Part shown: positions 14,901 through 24,228 of the stretch, in pieces
Layout: each line of letters begins with the position of its first letter
Position numbering within the stretch: position 1 is the first letter of the stretch
Assembly (NCBI GenBank): GCA_947568835.1
Contig: OX387603.1
Location: 16,206,651-16,270,650 of the forward strand
Length of the DNA stretch: 64,000 nucleotides
Direction: 5' to 3'
DNA from: Protonemura montana
Lineage: Eukaryota > Arthropoda > Insecta > Plecoptera > Nemouridae
Notes under the pieces: model-generated
Databases searched by the model: none
Seen by the model: only the letters and a program-made list of their open reading frames with translations
Told to the model about the DNA's origin: nothing
Position numbers and translations under genes: made by a program

Positions 14901-17900
14901 TTTGACAAAAAGTCCTGCGGTACGCACGACATGGAAGAGGTTTCAGAGCTTACACTTATTACATGCATTACATGTAGCAGTGCACTATACTGATTACTGA
15001 TAGGTAATAATTAAACACTAACAAGGTCATGTGGTGCCTTCCCACCCCTCCTCTCCATAATATGACGATGATTTATCTTTTTATTTATGGTAGGTAAGTG
15101 TAGACATATACTGGGACGCCTTTAAATGTCTTAATATATCTAATTGCTAAGTCATTAGCTTAAAACACTAAACCACTTCTTTTAAAGTACAATACAATTT
15201 TCAGAGCCGCCCCTAAGCAGGTATTGACTTAATTGTAAGACCTATTGACCTATCGACAAGGAAGGCATAATGAAGTAAACTTCGTTTGATTCCCCTCATC
15301 CTTCCAGACGGATGGTTACCCGATGGTTACCTATCAAATGACGATGACCTGATATTGCTTAACTTTGTTGACCTTACGCAGTTATCTAGACTGAGAATCT
15401 TTAGAAGGTATAGTGATCTGACATTGGTAATTATTAATTAGACGAAACGATGACGTAAACGTGAGACGACAAACGATGCACGACGTCAAGTAGTGAACGT
15501 ATTACTCCAATGGAGGCGTTACGCTATAGTTAGCGGGATGTTCAAGTGAAACAGCTTTCCTTAAAAACGCAATCGATTCCGGGAATATTTGGCCTTATTT
15601 TTAAAGTAACGATCTGTAGCGCTAATTTTAATTGAATTTTAAACAGCTAAATAGGTATGTCTTTGATTTAATTTCTGTAATTTTGTAATTTTGTATTGTC
15701 TTTGAAATATTTATCGAGGTGCTTTCTAAGTTGCTTCTGCAGGACAGAACTGTGCGTGTCAAGACATCAATTGATTAGATTAGAAATCTAAGACTTTTCT
15801 TGGCAACGGCACTCTCATTTAAAAATTTTTATGCACGGATTTTTACGAGTTCAGGATGGTAGGAGGGGGAGAAATGGAAGAGATTTTCACTCAGGACTAT
15901 CTTGTTATTTTAAGAAACTGCTGCCAGATCTTGTCTTGAACTGTGCTATTGGCTTCTTATTAGCAAACTAATTTAACAGACACGCTATATATCCCATATT
16001 AAATGCTTTTTCAGTAGACCGATGTAATTGGTAGGTTTCCCCACTGTTTATTACAACCTGTTCGAATACTACGACGCAATATCGTTTTTAAACTGCTGAG
16101 TATATTCGAGACTAGCATTGGCAGTCAATAGTTCGGAATCATAAAGTCAATAATACCCTCTTACTTTCTCAGCATCTCACTTTCAGTGCGCCGTTGAATG
16201 AGCCTTGGCATTGACTTTATGGGCGACGCCGGCGCCCGTGACGCTATGATGTGGTGAATACCACAATAACATAGAGAAGAAGTAAGGCGACTTCATCATT
16301 TTCATGGCTACCAAAAGTTAAATCTACCGTTGAATCTCATATGCCTGGTAGTATTTTTTGTTTCCAGCGTTGGCAACGAAAATTATAATCTTAGAAAAAT
16401 TTGAGTAAATACGGCGAGTTAATCTCATTATCGCGCCATATTTTCCTTCGTGTTCCAATATTTCCTTCACACATGAAAAATTAGAGCGTGTGAAAACCGT
16501 GGTTGTGCTGCTCATATATTGAACATCCGCTTTATTTCTCTCATAATTTTCTTTCGGTCAAGCCGTTACAGATAACTCCGTACCACCTGGGTAAGTTATG
16601 TGCACTTAATTTTAGAAATGCAATTATTCACCCTCAACAGTCCCACTAGTGAACATACTGAGCTGTCCTCAATCAAATTTGCCTTACTATGGTCATAGAA
16701 CTAATAGGGTTAGTTAGAGTCCCAGCGCTAATATTTTATACCAATGAATATAGGTAGTAGTTAATACTAGATTGCGTCACCGTCGTTTTGAAAGCTAAGA
16801 AATTTCATTCCGTTATTTCTCGCCAATAACACGCATTTCAAACGCTCAAACAATCCTTCAAATAATCTTTATCGAATGGAAATTTATGATTGATACACAT
16901 TGATCGATAAATTGAATAGTAATTATCTAGTTTTAGAGCTGTTTTAAAAAACAGCCTCAAGCGCCATCGGGTGGCATTCTACCATTACCACGTGTTGCCG
17001 GCTCGTTTTGATGTTACTCTGGCCAAGGCTAGAAATCCAATGCTGTTGTGTTCAATCAATTGCTTGTGGAATTACTTGGTCTACGCAATCTAACTAACGC
17101 TTACGACCAAAGCTCAATCTTATCCTTTCCTCCTCTAACCCCATGACAATTCTGGTAGCCCTAAGACCTCCATGTCATGAAAGAATTTTGGTCCCTTAAC
17201 TGTTATCAGGGTCCAGTATTCAGGATTTTTGAAACCAAATACCATTTTCACGAAGGCACAGCGAACGAATTGATGCCAACTGTCACATTACTTGATTATT
17301 GTCTATTGCAGCCGTGGGCCCGTCCTTGCTTGCGACTGAATACGGAGGTAATTATTCACGCATGCTAAGCAGTAAACTTCCTCGTCATCATGCCAAGTAC
17401 CAACAGACACCGACACCGACACCAACACAACATCTCCTTATTAATTATTAGCATATTCGAACGTCTCATAGCTTTGGATGCTGGTCTTTCATCTACAGTT
17501 CATGCACAAATTGCAGTGGCGTTCCTTTAAATGCATATATCTTGCAGTATGAATCAATAGTCAGTAATGCAGCCGTTACGATGACACAGAAGAAACGTCA
17601 TCTACAAGACGCCTATCTCAAGCGTGAAATGTGTTTGGTCTATTTTTGGCAGGCTCTGCGACGCTGCAACCGACGCCAACCCGATTGCGTCGGGACGCCC
17701 ATGGCAAAATTGGTACAAATAAATAGAAAGTTCGTTTGTTTCTCACTGATATCAGCACCCACTCCATTGTGATCTATGACTGGTTGTTTAAATGTATTTA
17801 CCATTACTTTTAAGTGAGTGTGTTTGCATGACTGAAATCAGAAAATTATAAAGAAAGGTTCTAATACCACTTATCAAATAATCCTTGGTTATTGACGCTA

Positions 17901-18148
17901 AACATAATTACAGTGCAGGGAAGACTGCATACACAACGCATTGCATTACAGGTACTGGCTGCAGGTTATAGGTAACTTAAAACCAGTCTCCAATCCATTA
18001 TTTATTCATTTTTGGTATGAGTAATGGGATAGGAATTTGAATTGAAGTGATTAATGTACCTGATCTCATGGTCCGTTTTCATCTTATGAACCATTTCCTT
18101 GTCTTTGATCTTCTCATACATCCCCTTCCACATGGTGTCTTCGTCCAT
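209..18148 (-). CDS. BAIAP3: BAIAP3/UNC13D-like Munc13-family protein, N-terminal half (3' end off window)
   Basis: Munc13-family proteins of the BAIAP3/UNC13D branch prime and tether dense-core or lysosome-related vesicles for Ca-regulated fusion at the plasma membrane. Coding exons on the minus strand, in order: 18060-18148 (one possible first exon), 12413-12644, 6221-6388, 5565-5631, 5369-5480, 4466-4510, 4007-4166, 2886-3065, 2421-2636, 2022-2143, 209-370. All have GT-AG borders, and phases agree at every junction (1553 nt, 517 codons plus 2 nt). Residues 108-163 form the helix (LYSEVLYEIVHVVG) that precedes C2A in this family. Residues 164 to about 310 are a C2 domain. The remainder aligns in order with human BAIAP3 as I remember it. 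The last exon ends in phase 2, so the gene continues left of base 1 with the MUN region and second C2. BAIAP3 and UNC13D are hard to separate from this half alone. Confidence 0.85.
371..1117. other. Intron spacer upstream of the CAP gene
   Basis: AT-rich intron of the BAIAP3-like gene, with short A and T runs. On the minus strand 757-815 stays open but has no usable acceptor and is not needed for the reading frame. The CAP gene's promoter should lie here; I see no clear TATA box or other site. Confidence 0.5.
1118..1978 (+). CDS. Secreted CAP-domain (antigen 5 / CRISP / GLIPR1-like) protein, intronless, nested
   Basis: The 286-residue open frame starts with a signal peptide (residues 1 to about 18, MLYLQVFTLIVSIGTA). 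It has a Cys-bearing N-terminal segment, a CAP fold (about 62-232) and a short Cys-containing tail. CAP landmarks are YHNVYR (H68), LVWDNNL, the CAP1 motif RFSQLVWAETE (182-192) and CAP2 LVCTYRPGGNQEG. CAP1 normally begins with His; here it is Arg182, so one residue of the conserved His/Glu cavity is lost. The last 14 residues are hydrophobic and could be a GPI signal. CAP proteins are extracellular with diverse, often unknown roles, so none is assigned. The gene has no introns and lies antisense in the BAIAP3-like intron 371-2021. The stop is 43 nt from the host exon at 2022. Confidence 0.85.
   Translation: MLYLQVFTLIVSIGTARSSLSFCTIQCKSGNVVSSTDECNRPVFLSQDMCLPYYNVTEEFKEKVLFYHNVYRNYVAQGFMRTLPHASNMKELVWDNNLMDIAQDWVFQCKGRSHTPCTSKFNETKIGMSIGTYENNRSILHNKRKIKELDKTVRHLKYWYDEVNDFKMDNELKYHFDKKTARFSQLVWAETEAVGCTSVEYLNAEDKIMHNVLVCTYRPGGNQEGRAVYEFGPPGSKCPKGYELREKPGYSGICHRSQANLGTRMTILDSTSWTLLLVVNFCQIFL
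3066..4006. other. Intron of the BAIAP3-like gene, nothing recognised
   Basis: AT-rich sequence between the exons 2886-3065 and 4007-4166. No repeat family seen elsewhere in the window, no coding-like frame and no clear regulatory site were found. Confidence 0.6.
4007..6388 (-). CDS. BAIAP3: BAIAP3-like exons for the pre-C2 helix and C2A domain
   Basis: Five exons (6221-6388, 5565-5631, 5369-5480, 4466-4510, 4007-4166) encode the helical lead-in and the first C2 domain. C2 landmarks are visible: strand KILLNVEVMNAKDL, loop 1 SKDANGLSDPFC, SPVWEEHF, then IEVWDFD, and the closing strand ELIGSAQLSLK. The four acidic residues expected to bind calcium are present: D183 and D189 in loop 1, D239 and D241 in loop 3 (numbering of the 18148-start form). 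The domain should therefore bind Ca. Between loop 3 and the last strand is the family-typical helical insertion (IRDKMSKITATKGIRGLRRL). The micro-exon 4466-4510 is only 45 nt. Confidence 0.85.
4667..5116 (-). mobile_element. 5S-rRNA-derived SINE, copy 1 (near full length)
   Basis: Read on the minus strand, 5116-5022 closely follows metazoan 5S rRNA: AACACCGGTTCTCGTTAGAT, then CACCGAAGTTAAGCAACACT and GAATGGGTGACC. The box A and box C parts of the pol III internal promoter are thus recognisable. A body of about 330 nt follows and ends in an (AAT)n tail (plus strand 4667-4690). A 5S head, unrelated body and simple 3' tail define the SINE3 class. It lies in an intron of the BAIAP3-like gene, near the exon at 5369. 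It is the best-preserved of five copies here. Confidence 0.8.
5860..5930. repeat. (TTA)n microsatellite
   Basis: More than twenty nearly perfect TTA units in an intron of the BAIAP3-like gene. This is likely to be length-polymorphic. Confidence 0.95.
6828..6925. mobile_element. MITE family C, relic copy
   Basis: The core (an imperfect palindrome starting GTTGCTATCA, then GCCTGTGATTGGCTGATCA) matches the copy at 21322-21480, though the terminal parts are degraded. Finding the same core twice, about 14 kb apart, indicates a dispersed element. Confidence 0.5.
8196..8292 (-). mobile_element. tRNA-like SINE relic
   Basis: On the minus strand the segment reads TTAGCACAGATGGTTAGTGC (box A-like), then AACACCCGCGAAAGGTG and GTTCGAGTCTCGG (box B-like). 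The anticodon-arm region matches the tRNA-like parts at 30691-30759 and 57128-57196. It is not a functional tRNA because the acceptor stem does not pair. It is likely an old SINE copy. Confidence 0.5.
9150..9233 (-). CDS. Candidate internal first exon of the BAIAP3-like gene (short form)
   Basis: A strong minus-strand donor (GTAAGT at 9144-9149) follows an open segment. The first ATG (9233) gives 28 codons in phase 0, which fits the 6388 acceptor and would start the protein just before the pre-C2 helix. A second frame is also open and more protein-like (ETLSDDDENEPHVWGEDGS), but it leaves the donor in phase 1 and has no ATG. A TATA-like string lies further upstream near 9547-9558. Which frame, if any, is translated is unclear. 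Confidence 0.25.
10069..10107. mobile_element. Foldback-element end (family E), solo relic
   Basis: TTGCAAACGCTTGCAATGCG followed by CGGGGTATTTTATTATAA matches the outer end of the elements at 30342-30499 and 56925-57236. Only one end is present. Confidence 0.6.
11275..11556. mobile_element. MITE family B, two adjacent palindromic copies
   Basis: Two units of about 135-140 bp, roughly 11275-11410 and 11413-11556, share the core TTCTGATTGGCTGTTGCCAA (or its complement) flanked by TTAACAGxxxGTTA repeats. Each has inverted ends of the form CCGGTTTTTAAGTGG / CCACTGAACAACCGG. Related copies lie at 39658-39795, 40370-40478 and 42825-42915. Confidence 0.6.
11655..12090. mobile_element. Long-TIR MITE (family A-related) with target duplication
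   Basis: A 436-bp palindrome with arms of nearly 200 bp. The left arm starts CGTTGAGTGTGCAGGTTATA and the right arm ends in its near-complement, TATAACCTGCACACTCCAC. Both sides are flanked by the same 8 bases, GATATAAG (11647-11654 and 12091-12098), a convincing target-site duplication. An 8-bp duplication is typical of hAT elements, but the termini do not settle the family. It has no coding capacity. Confidence 0.75.
12413..12644 (-). CDS. BAIAP3: BAIAP3-like shared N-terminal acidic exon
   Basis: This 232-nt exon starts after CTGCAG in phase 2 and ends at GTGAGT in phase 0. It encodes 77 residues. IQELDGGFFEKFGSLLRE resembles the short conserved N-terminal FF motif of BAIAP3. It is followed by a low-complexity Gly/Glu/Asp stretch and TELITDAMGWN. 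Its exit phase matches the acceptor at 6388. It is far richer in GC than the introns around it. The low-complexity part is unlikely to fold. Confidence 0.75.
15324..15376 (-). mobile_element. Degenerate 5S-like SINE relic
   Basis: On the plus strand GGTTACCTATC and then TTGCTTAACTTTGTTGACC follow the complement of the 5S internal promoter region (GGTCACCCATCC and TTGCTTAACTTCGGTGATC) at the right spacing. The body was not recognised. This is an old fragment at best. Confidence 0.35.
16955..17025. mobile_element. MITE family A, partial copy
   Basis: The stretch with CAAGCGCCATCGGGTGGCAT and TTACCACGTGTTGCCGGCTC matches the conserved terminal block of family A (complement of the block at 29395-29450), also seen at 22085-22140. 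Only this end is present. Confidence 0.55.
18060..18148 (-). CDS. BAIAP3: Candidate first coding exon of the BAIAP3-like gene (form 1)
   Basis: ATG at 18148 (minus) opens 29 codons, MDEDTMWKGMYEKIKDKEMV and onward, ending in AG at a strong GTACAT donor. The exit phase is 2, matching the acceptor at 12644; the junction codon reads AGG (Arg). The sequence upstream (18149-18420) is CpG-rich and contains a TCAGT initiator-like site. The charged, helical N-terminus is plausible for this family. Transcript data are needed to show it is used. Confidence 0.6.
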
Positions 18149-18420
18149 TGTAAAATTTGGGATCACCCTCTGATCCGGCGATGTCAACTTTAAATCACAC
18201 CAACACAATCCAAAATCCACTACGATCGTGAGCCCCTTTTGACTCCTTCGCGGCGACCGAAGCAACACAGCCTCCCGCGAGCGAGTCAAACACAGCACTG
18301 ACTGGATACGAACCGAGGTCCCCACGGTACACGCAGCACTAGCTCACACGTTTGTTGCAGCACTAGCAACAATAGAACTCACCCACACTCCACTAGCGTT
18401 CATTCAAATCTATTGCGTTA
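18149..18420 (-). promoter_or_regulatory. CpG-rich candidate promoter for BAIAP3-like form 1
   Basis: Directly upstream of ATG 18148 the sequence becomes CpG-rich in an otherwise AT-rich intron. On the minus strand a TCAGT pentamer, the arthropod initiator core, occurs at 18297-18301, which would give a 5' UTR of about 150 nt. No TATA box is evident. This is inference from composition and position. Confidence 0.35.
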
Positions 18421-21097
18421 GCGGACTTAACCTTAAAACGTCGTAATTAAACTACTTTTACATTACATGGAACAAGACTACATGAAATGGGCTCGCTTGT
18501 CCAAGGCAGAAACGGCACCTAATGTGATTCTTTGAGTTTAAAGTTTCAGCGAATGCCAACCGAATTCTTCTAGTTCTACGGCCAGAGTGACCCTTGAGGT
18601 CCAGCAGCCGAACTGGATCTGCATCCTCCGCTTGCCACAGCCTCCGTCTATTTCATTCGTGCCAAGATGACTTCATCGCCGATGAAGGCCACCATGAACA
18701 AAGGTAGACACTGGAGGGCCTGGTTAAAGGATCAGTGATCACGTGCACTGCGATGGTATTTTGAAGCATGTTAAAGGGACAGTCACGATCACTTTGAGCT
18801 GAACAGCTGATATTGCTGACGGTTGAACGCGCTGTGTATACCCTTGCGGCGACGCTCTGAAGCAAAGTAAGACGCCAGTTGATCGATCTGAATTTAGAAA
18901 CTTGGCGTCGGGTTCGAATAGTTGTGTCGTTCTAATTTCTTGGAGAGGGTAAGCGTTTCTGGTATTTTTTTAGTTGGAAACTAGATTACTAACTGCCGCG
19001 ATGCATCTAGTAAAATTAATTGGAGTCGGTACATTGTGTAACAACAGGTTGTTCGTTCAAATGATAGTTGATAGCAAAATAACATGAAATATTTATAGCC
19101 TCAACATGAGGCAATGAATGAAAGGTTGTAACTAGTTAGGGTCAAGTTATCATATGTAGCGATAAGATTTTAAATGTTCTTTCTTGTTGTTTGATTGTTG
19201 ATACATATAATTAATTCTATTGTGACTATTATGCACACGAGGTTTTGGATGTATGACGTGAAGTAAATATTCAAATAAGGAGATGTGTCAGGAGTTTATA
19301 GATACATAAGCAGTGAAATTTTAAATATTTAGAAAATACAATATTAAATTTATTTATTTTTTAGTTGTTTTTTAATTGATTTATTTTTAAATTATTTAAT
19401 AATTTAATACATTTCTAAATTATTTAAATATTGGAAAATTAAAATGTATTTAAAAAAAATGTGTACATTTTATGGATGCCCTGTAGGTTAGGAGTATTTT
19501 GCAATATGATTTGAAACAGATCACGGCCCTATTCGAAGCTTGCTGCTCCGTCAAAATAACTCAAAACAGAGGCAATTGGTTTATCATTTGACGATTTGCA
19601 TAGTTAGATGTCGAGGAAGGATCTATCTGAAGTGAGACCGTCGCGACGTCGGTGAAATTGTATCGGACGACGATTGACGTCGCGACGCCACACCGACATC
19701 GCTGGTGCCCTCCGTACTGCTGACTTTATCCAGGACAGAGGTTCACCCAGGCTGATAGTAACTCGAAGGTCCCAATCTCAGGCACTACTTCTAGTGGAGA
19801 ATTTGGGGCGAATAGAGTTATTTTCTTTATCCAAGATAATATTCAGTTCAAGATACTTTTTTAGGAAAAAATATCCAAGCATGGCTACATCACTTTATTG
19901 AATGAATTGTGGAGGGGTTGATTGATTAAATATCAAAAGAGTCTTTAATGTTTTTGTCCATTTCATTACCGTATCCCATGTGCACTAGAGACAACTGTGC
20001 TACCCAATAAAATAATCGCCACGGAGGCACCTACCACACAATACCTACAATAGGTACATAGGTAGGTACATAGTACCTGCAGGTGAATCACCACGCAGCA
20101 AACTAGCATGACGTTTTCAGGTGATGTTTCTTCAATTCTCATTGTTGCGTTAACACAAACTGATCTCGTTCTTATCGAGTGAAATGTTAGTTAGCATTAG
20201 TTAGAATTAAGTAGAATACGTGGCTCATAATGGCGAATTCATGGTTTAGTCATCAAGAGAGACCCGAAGCGCAAGTCTCACGTCATCTCATGTCGGCAGC
20301 AAGCATGGTGGTAGAATATGAAAGGAGTTGATTACAAAAAGCTATTCCATTTATAAACTCGGGTGCAATTCAAATAATTGCTCTACAGTGACGGTTCACA
20401 ACACAATTTTATAAAGTGTGATTTTTTAAAACTTATAATTCTATCCATATCTTATTCTTAAATTCAGTCATCAGAAAAATATCGAGCATGATTTCGTGAG
20501 GACTTTTTAAGAAAAGGCAAAATTTTTATTTTTATTTAAAAAATGTAGAGAAAAATAGAGAAGAGCAAATTTGAAACAACTAGAAGTAGCAACAAAATCT
20601 CAACTCGATGGCAGTTGATTAACCGTCATCTCAATTTTTAAAATTTTAAAAATATTCCTAATTTGTACCTATGGGTTGAAATGCTTTTTTGGAGTTGAGG
20701 ATTTCGTGGATCTAACTTTTCATAATTATATTTTCTCGTAATTTTGTTCCGCTGCTGCTGACTCAGTGAATGCTCATTTCATGCACTGTCTGGTTTCATT
20801 GCATAACAGATTTCAATCAAATGATTGCGCTTAACTAAACCGTTTACTTGGCGCTCTGGCTAGACACTGGGTGGATCGACAAATTGAGTCATGCAAAAAT
20901 ACCCAGAAGAGGACAAAATTTCCAGATATCAATCAAACCTTGTTGACCCCGAATTCAAAGGAACCCATGACGCGAACAGAACTCGTTGTGGGACTAAGGC
21001 GCTGGAAAACTACTTTCGACTCGTGATGAAAAAAAATCAAACACAACTCTTTATTTGCATTTTTTTTGCAAGTTTGTTTTCCGCAAAATATTAACGG

Positions 21098-21252
21098 CTT
21101 ATCCGTTTCAACAGTTTTTGAGATATTTTAAAAATAATTTGGAGTCGTGTTATGCTAGATGGCTTAGCATACAAGATACAAAAATGTAAGCCATCTTACA
21201 TAGCACAACTCTAAATTATTTTTGAATATCTCAAAAACTGCCGAAACAATAA
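21098..21252. mobile_element. Foldback MITE (family G)
   Basis: The left arm CAGTTTTTGAGATATTTTAA with GCTAGATGGCTTA is mirrored by the right arm, TAAGCCATCTTAC with AATATCTCAAAAACTG. The loop is about 20 bases. There is no coding capacity. Confidence 0.6.
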
Positions 21253-21321
21253 GATATAAGTACATAGGATAGTACATAGTACATAGTATATAAGATAGAT
21301 ATAATATAAGATACAAAATGT

Positions 21322-21480
21322 AGTGGGGACGGTTCCACAAAGCAGAGTTTAGGCTTACATGTGAAGTACAGTTGTTATCACGATGGTAACAACCCTAAAC
21401 ATCTGGATACACAGTCTGTGATTAGCGGATCAACTTCTAGCTCTGGGTTAAATTATACTCTGCTTCGTGGACCCAGCCCT
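21322..21480. mobile_element. MITE family C, better-preserved copy
   Basis: The left end GGTTCCACAAAGCAGAGTTT is inverted at the right end as ACTCTGCTTCGTGGACCCAG. The core includes an imperfect palindrome beginning GTTGTTATCA and the shared CTGTGATTAGCGGATCAAC. The relic at 6828-6925 shares the core. Confidence 0.6.
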
Positions 21481-21859
21481 TGAATTGCAAAATAAGATCT
21501 AAATATCCTTTCATTTTCTTCTATCAATGCTGCTTGCAGAGCTTGAAAGTTTCAATTGCATTTGATTATTCTGGAAAGATCACCATTGATGTTGTAACGT
21601 GGTCAAGTAACAAGAAACTGGGCGTTTACCTTTACGTAACTTAAATGATTTTTCGATTCCGTGGGACGGCGGAAGCAAATTAACAGAGTGGTTCAGAAAT
21701 GAATCGGCAATTATAAATTTGTTGCATTACAGATTGGCTGGCGATGCCACCACCCATTTCAGAATTGCTATGGTGAAAACTATGCCAGTAAAGCGAAAAT
21801 ATTTGTTTTGAGGGCGAATAAATAATAGCGTAATACAATAAAGCCTATTTTAAACTGTC

Positions 21860-22165
21860 AAAAATGTCGAAAAATGTCAGCCAAATGACTGATTTACCGA
21901 CAAAAATGGAGGATGTACCATCGTTTCGAGTGGAAATTTAAGTTCGGTATTCCTCGCAGATAACTCGCTTTTGATACTCGTTAACGCTCGATCAATCTTT
22001 ATAAATGTTCACCTCCACGATTGATATAAATGTATTGATATTTTGAGCCGTAATTAATAATTGTAGAGTTTTTTTTAAAGGATGTCTGCAAGCGCCATCG
22101 GGTATCATCCTCCGTTACCACGTGTTACCGGTTCGTTTGCTCAGCAGAAAGCTTAAATTAACGCC
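21860..22165. mobile_element. MITE family A copy
   Basis: One end (CCAAATGACTGATTTACCGA, CAAAAATGGAGG) and the other (GCCATCGGGTATCATCCTCC, CACGTGTTACCGG) match the two ends of the copies at 29372-29725 and 56290-56605, in reverse orientation. No coding capacity. Confidence 0.6.
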
Positions 22166-22835
22166 GACCCTGTGGCTATACCTAAAAACTGAATGATGTA
22201 TTATTAAACTGAACAGGTATTTGGTTTTTTTACCTGAACGTTTAAAAGGCTTTTATAAATTTAAATGTCCCAAAAAGATTAGCAGGCCTGAAACGAGTGA
22301 TCCGTATTTTTTTCTCCATACAACAAACCATTTCATGAAGTGCTCATGGTCATTTCTGCATTACGTGTCCAATGTTAAATCATAATCGTTCACCTCGTGT
22401 ATGCTGACAGGTGCAGGGTGGGCGAGATCCCCATTACACTGTTTGGGGAACGAGGGGGAGGGGGCACCGGAAGTGCAATCAGATTGAAGTATTGACAATG
22501 CTGCTTTAGGGCGGGGTGCCTGATCAAGGTGCCCTCCCTGCTCCAGTCGATAATGTTATGTGGTAACCAGATTAAAATTCAACCAAACGGCTGCACTGCT
22601 CGGCAATGTTGAAATGCACTAGTGGATTACTTAACATTTTTGGGACTTTAGAGATTGTATATTAAAATGAAGGTAGGTATGTTAGTTCGGTGTCATTCTT
22701 GTCCCTTCAGAGCCCATGTTAAATTAGAGTCCGAGAGCATCTCGGACATCAATGCCGCTTCAAATTTTACCTAATTTAAGGTTAGAATACATTTCCATGG
22801 TTGGTTTGGTGAAGTAGTTCAGAGCCGTGGGTGGA

Positions 22836-23080
22836 TGTTGTGGTGAGTATCGGACTTGCTCTACTAAGATTGACTTGCGGTTCTCAAAAGAACCTAAAAA
22901 GTCGAAGTTTCGTTGGTGTTGACTCCGCCACCTTCAGGACTGTGCGGAAGATGTCCTGAAAATGTCCTGACAGTCCTGAAGATGTCGGCGCCAACGCCGA
23001 CGAATTGTCGACTTTAGGTCCTTTTCAGTACCACAAGTCAATCTCAACAGAGCAAGTTCGATACTCACCACAAAATTTCC
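22836..23080. mobile_element. Inverted-repeat MITE (family F)
   Basis: Arms of about 90 bases: left TTGTGGTGAGTATCGGACTT with GATTGACTTGCGGTTCTC; right GTACCACAAGTCAATCTCAA with AAGTTCGATACTCACCACAA, its complement. The GC-rich centre contains repeated GTCCTGA units. Only one copy was seen in this window. Confidence 0.65.
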
Positions 23081-23508
23081 ATTGCTGTTTTACTGCTTAC
23101 CAATTGAATTATAACTCGTGTTTAGTCATTTTTCTGTATAAAAAGAGTAAAACAATATGACGCCGAGCTAATAGACGAGTACCGAGACATTTAACTAAAC
23201 TCTATCTTCTTTTCCCCTAAGGCTGTTGATTTGAAACTTTTCTCATTTGCCATTTGTTTGCCATGTTCTTGCAGAAATTGAAGAAGAATATGTGTACAAA
23301 TGTCAAATCGTACTTTGTCAGCGACAAAAAAGTCCTTGACTGTCGTTGCTTTTCTGCATGTTGTGCTCAGAACTCAGCGAGTCGGATATCCGCTTCTTAA
23401 ACCTTGTCGCTGACCATCGCGTCTTATCAAACCCAGTCAAGCGTCTAACGAGCCCCAGACGAAGCGCAAATGTGTGTGCTCCTCCAGTTCAAGGACACTC
23501 AGAGCAGA

Positions 23509-23564
23509 GTATTACCACTCAACGGTATTACCACTCAGCGGTATTACCACTCAACGGTATTACC
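23509..23564. repeat. 16-bp minisatellite, about 3.5 copies
   Basis: The unit GGTATTACCACTCAAC is repeated head to tail with one or two substitutions. It lies inside a 123-codon open frame that shows no other protein features. Confidence 0.9.
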
Positions 23565-24153
23565 AAGAGAAAACTAACTCCGTATCGCACACATTTTTTT
23601 GGCTATTGTTTCTCAATATACTTTGACAAACATTTGCCAGTCTTCGCTGTCTCTGGACGCACCGAAAGAAGAATAATTGGACCAGGATTTACGCTGGTTC
23701 AATGCAAATTGTTATAACTCAATACTTTTCATCAATATTGTGCGTTGAATAAATAGCTACATTAAATAAGTACTTATACAAATTCTGCATGCAATATCCT
23801 GCTATCTTACCTTTGGGTAAAGGTGCTAACATTTATTTTTTATTACGCTTTTAGATAAGACAAAAAAAAAAAATAAATAAAACAATCGGATTCCAAATTT
23901 CAGCAGGTCTTCATTTCCGAATAGTATTAGAGAACCATGCTACTGAGAAAGTGACGCCTCCGTCAAGGAATGTGTACATCGGATCGGTCAAGAACCGGTC
24001 AAGGTTCACCGCCTCCCCCTCCCCACTTCCTTGGTGCACCGTGTAGCACGCTACCTGTCAGGTTTCTCCTCGGCGCCGATTACCAAAAGCCAAGATGGAA
24101 TCGGTAGACGTAACGTCCGGTGATCCGGTCTTTAACAATTCACCACCAGGGCG

Positions 24154-24228
24154 CGGTCACCCATCCGAAGCCCGGATCTTGGAAATGTTGCTTAACTTTG
24201 GTTATGTTGCAAGAACACGTGTTTTTAC
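24154..24228 (-). mobile_element. 5S-rRNA-like relic
   Basis: On the plus strand GCGCGGTCACCCATCCGAAG, then TTGCTTAACTTTGGTTATG and AGAACACGTGTTTTTA run parallel to the complement of 5S rRNA from box C to the 5' part. It lacks the SINE body seen at 4667-5116. It could be a 5S pseudogene or a decayed SINE head. Confidence 0.55.

Larger units (their letters stand above)
12645..18059. other. BAIAP3-like intron, mostly unique sequence
   Basis: This AT-rich 5.4-kb intron has no convincing exon. Items noted are a degenerate 5S-like patch (15324-15376) and a partial family A MITE (16955-17025). Open frames of 60-90 codons (13720-13989, 14499-14687, 17542-17772) show no protein-like features. Confidence 0.5.

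Noticed and set aside
23346..23717. 123-codon plus frame
   Set aside because: It runs through a minisatellite and lacks protein-like features or splice context; likely chance.
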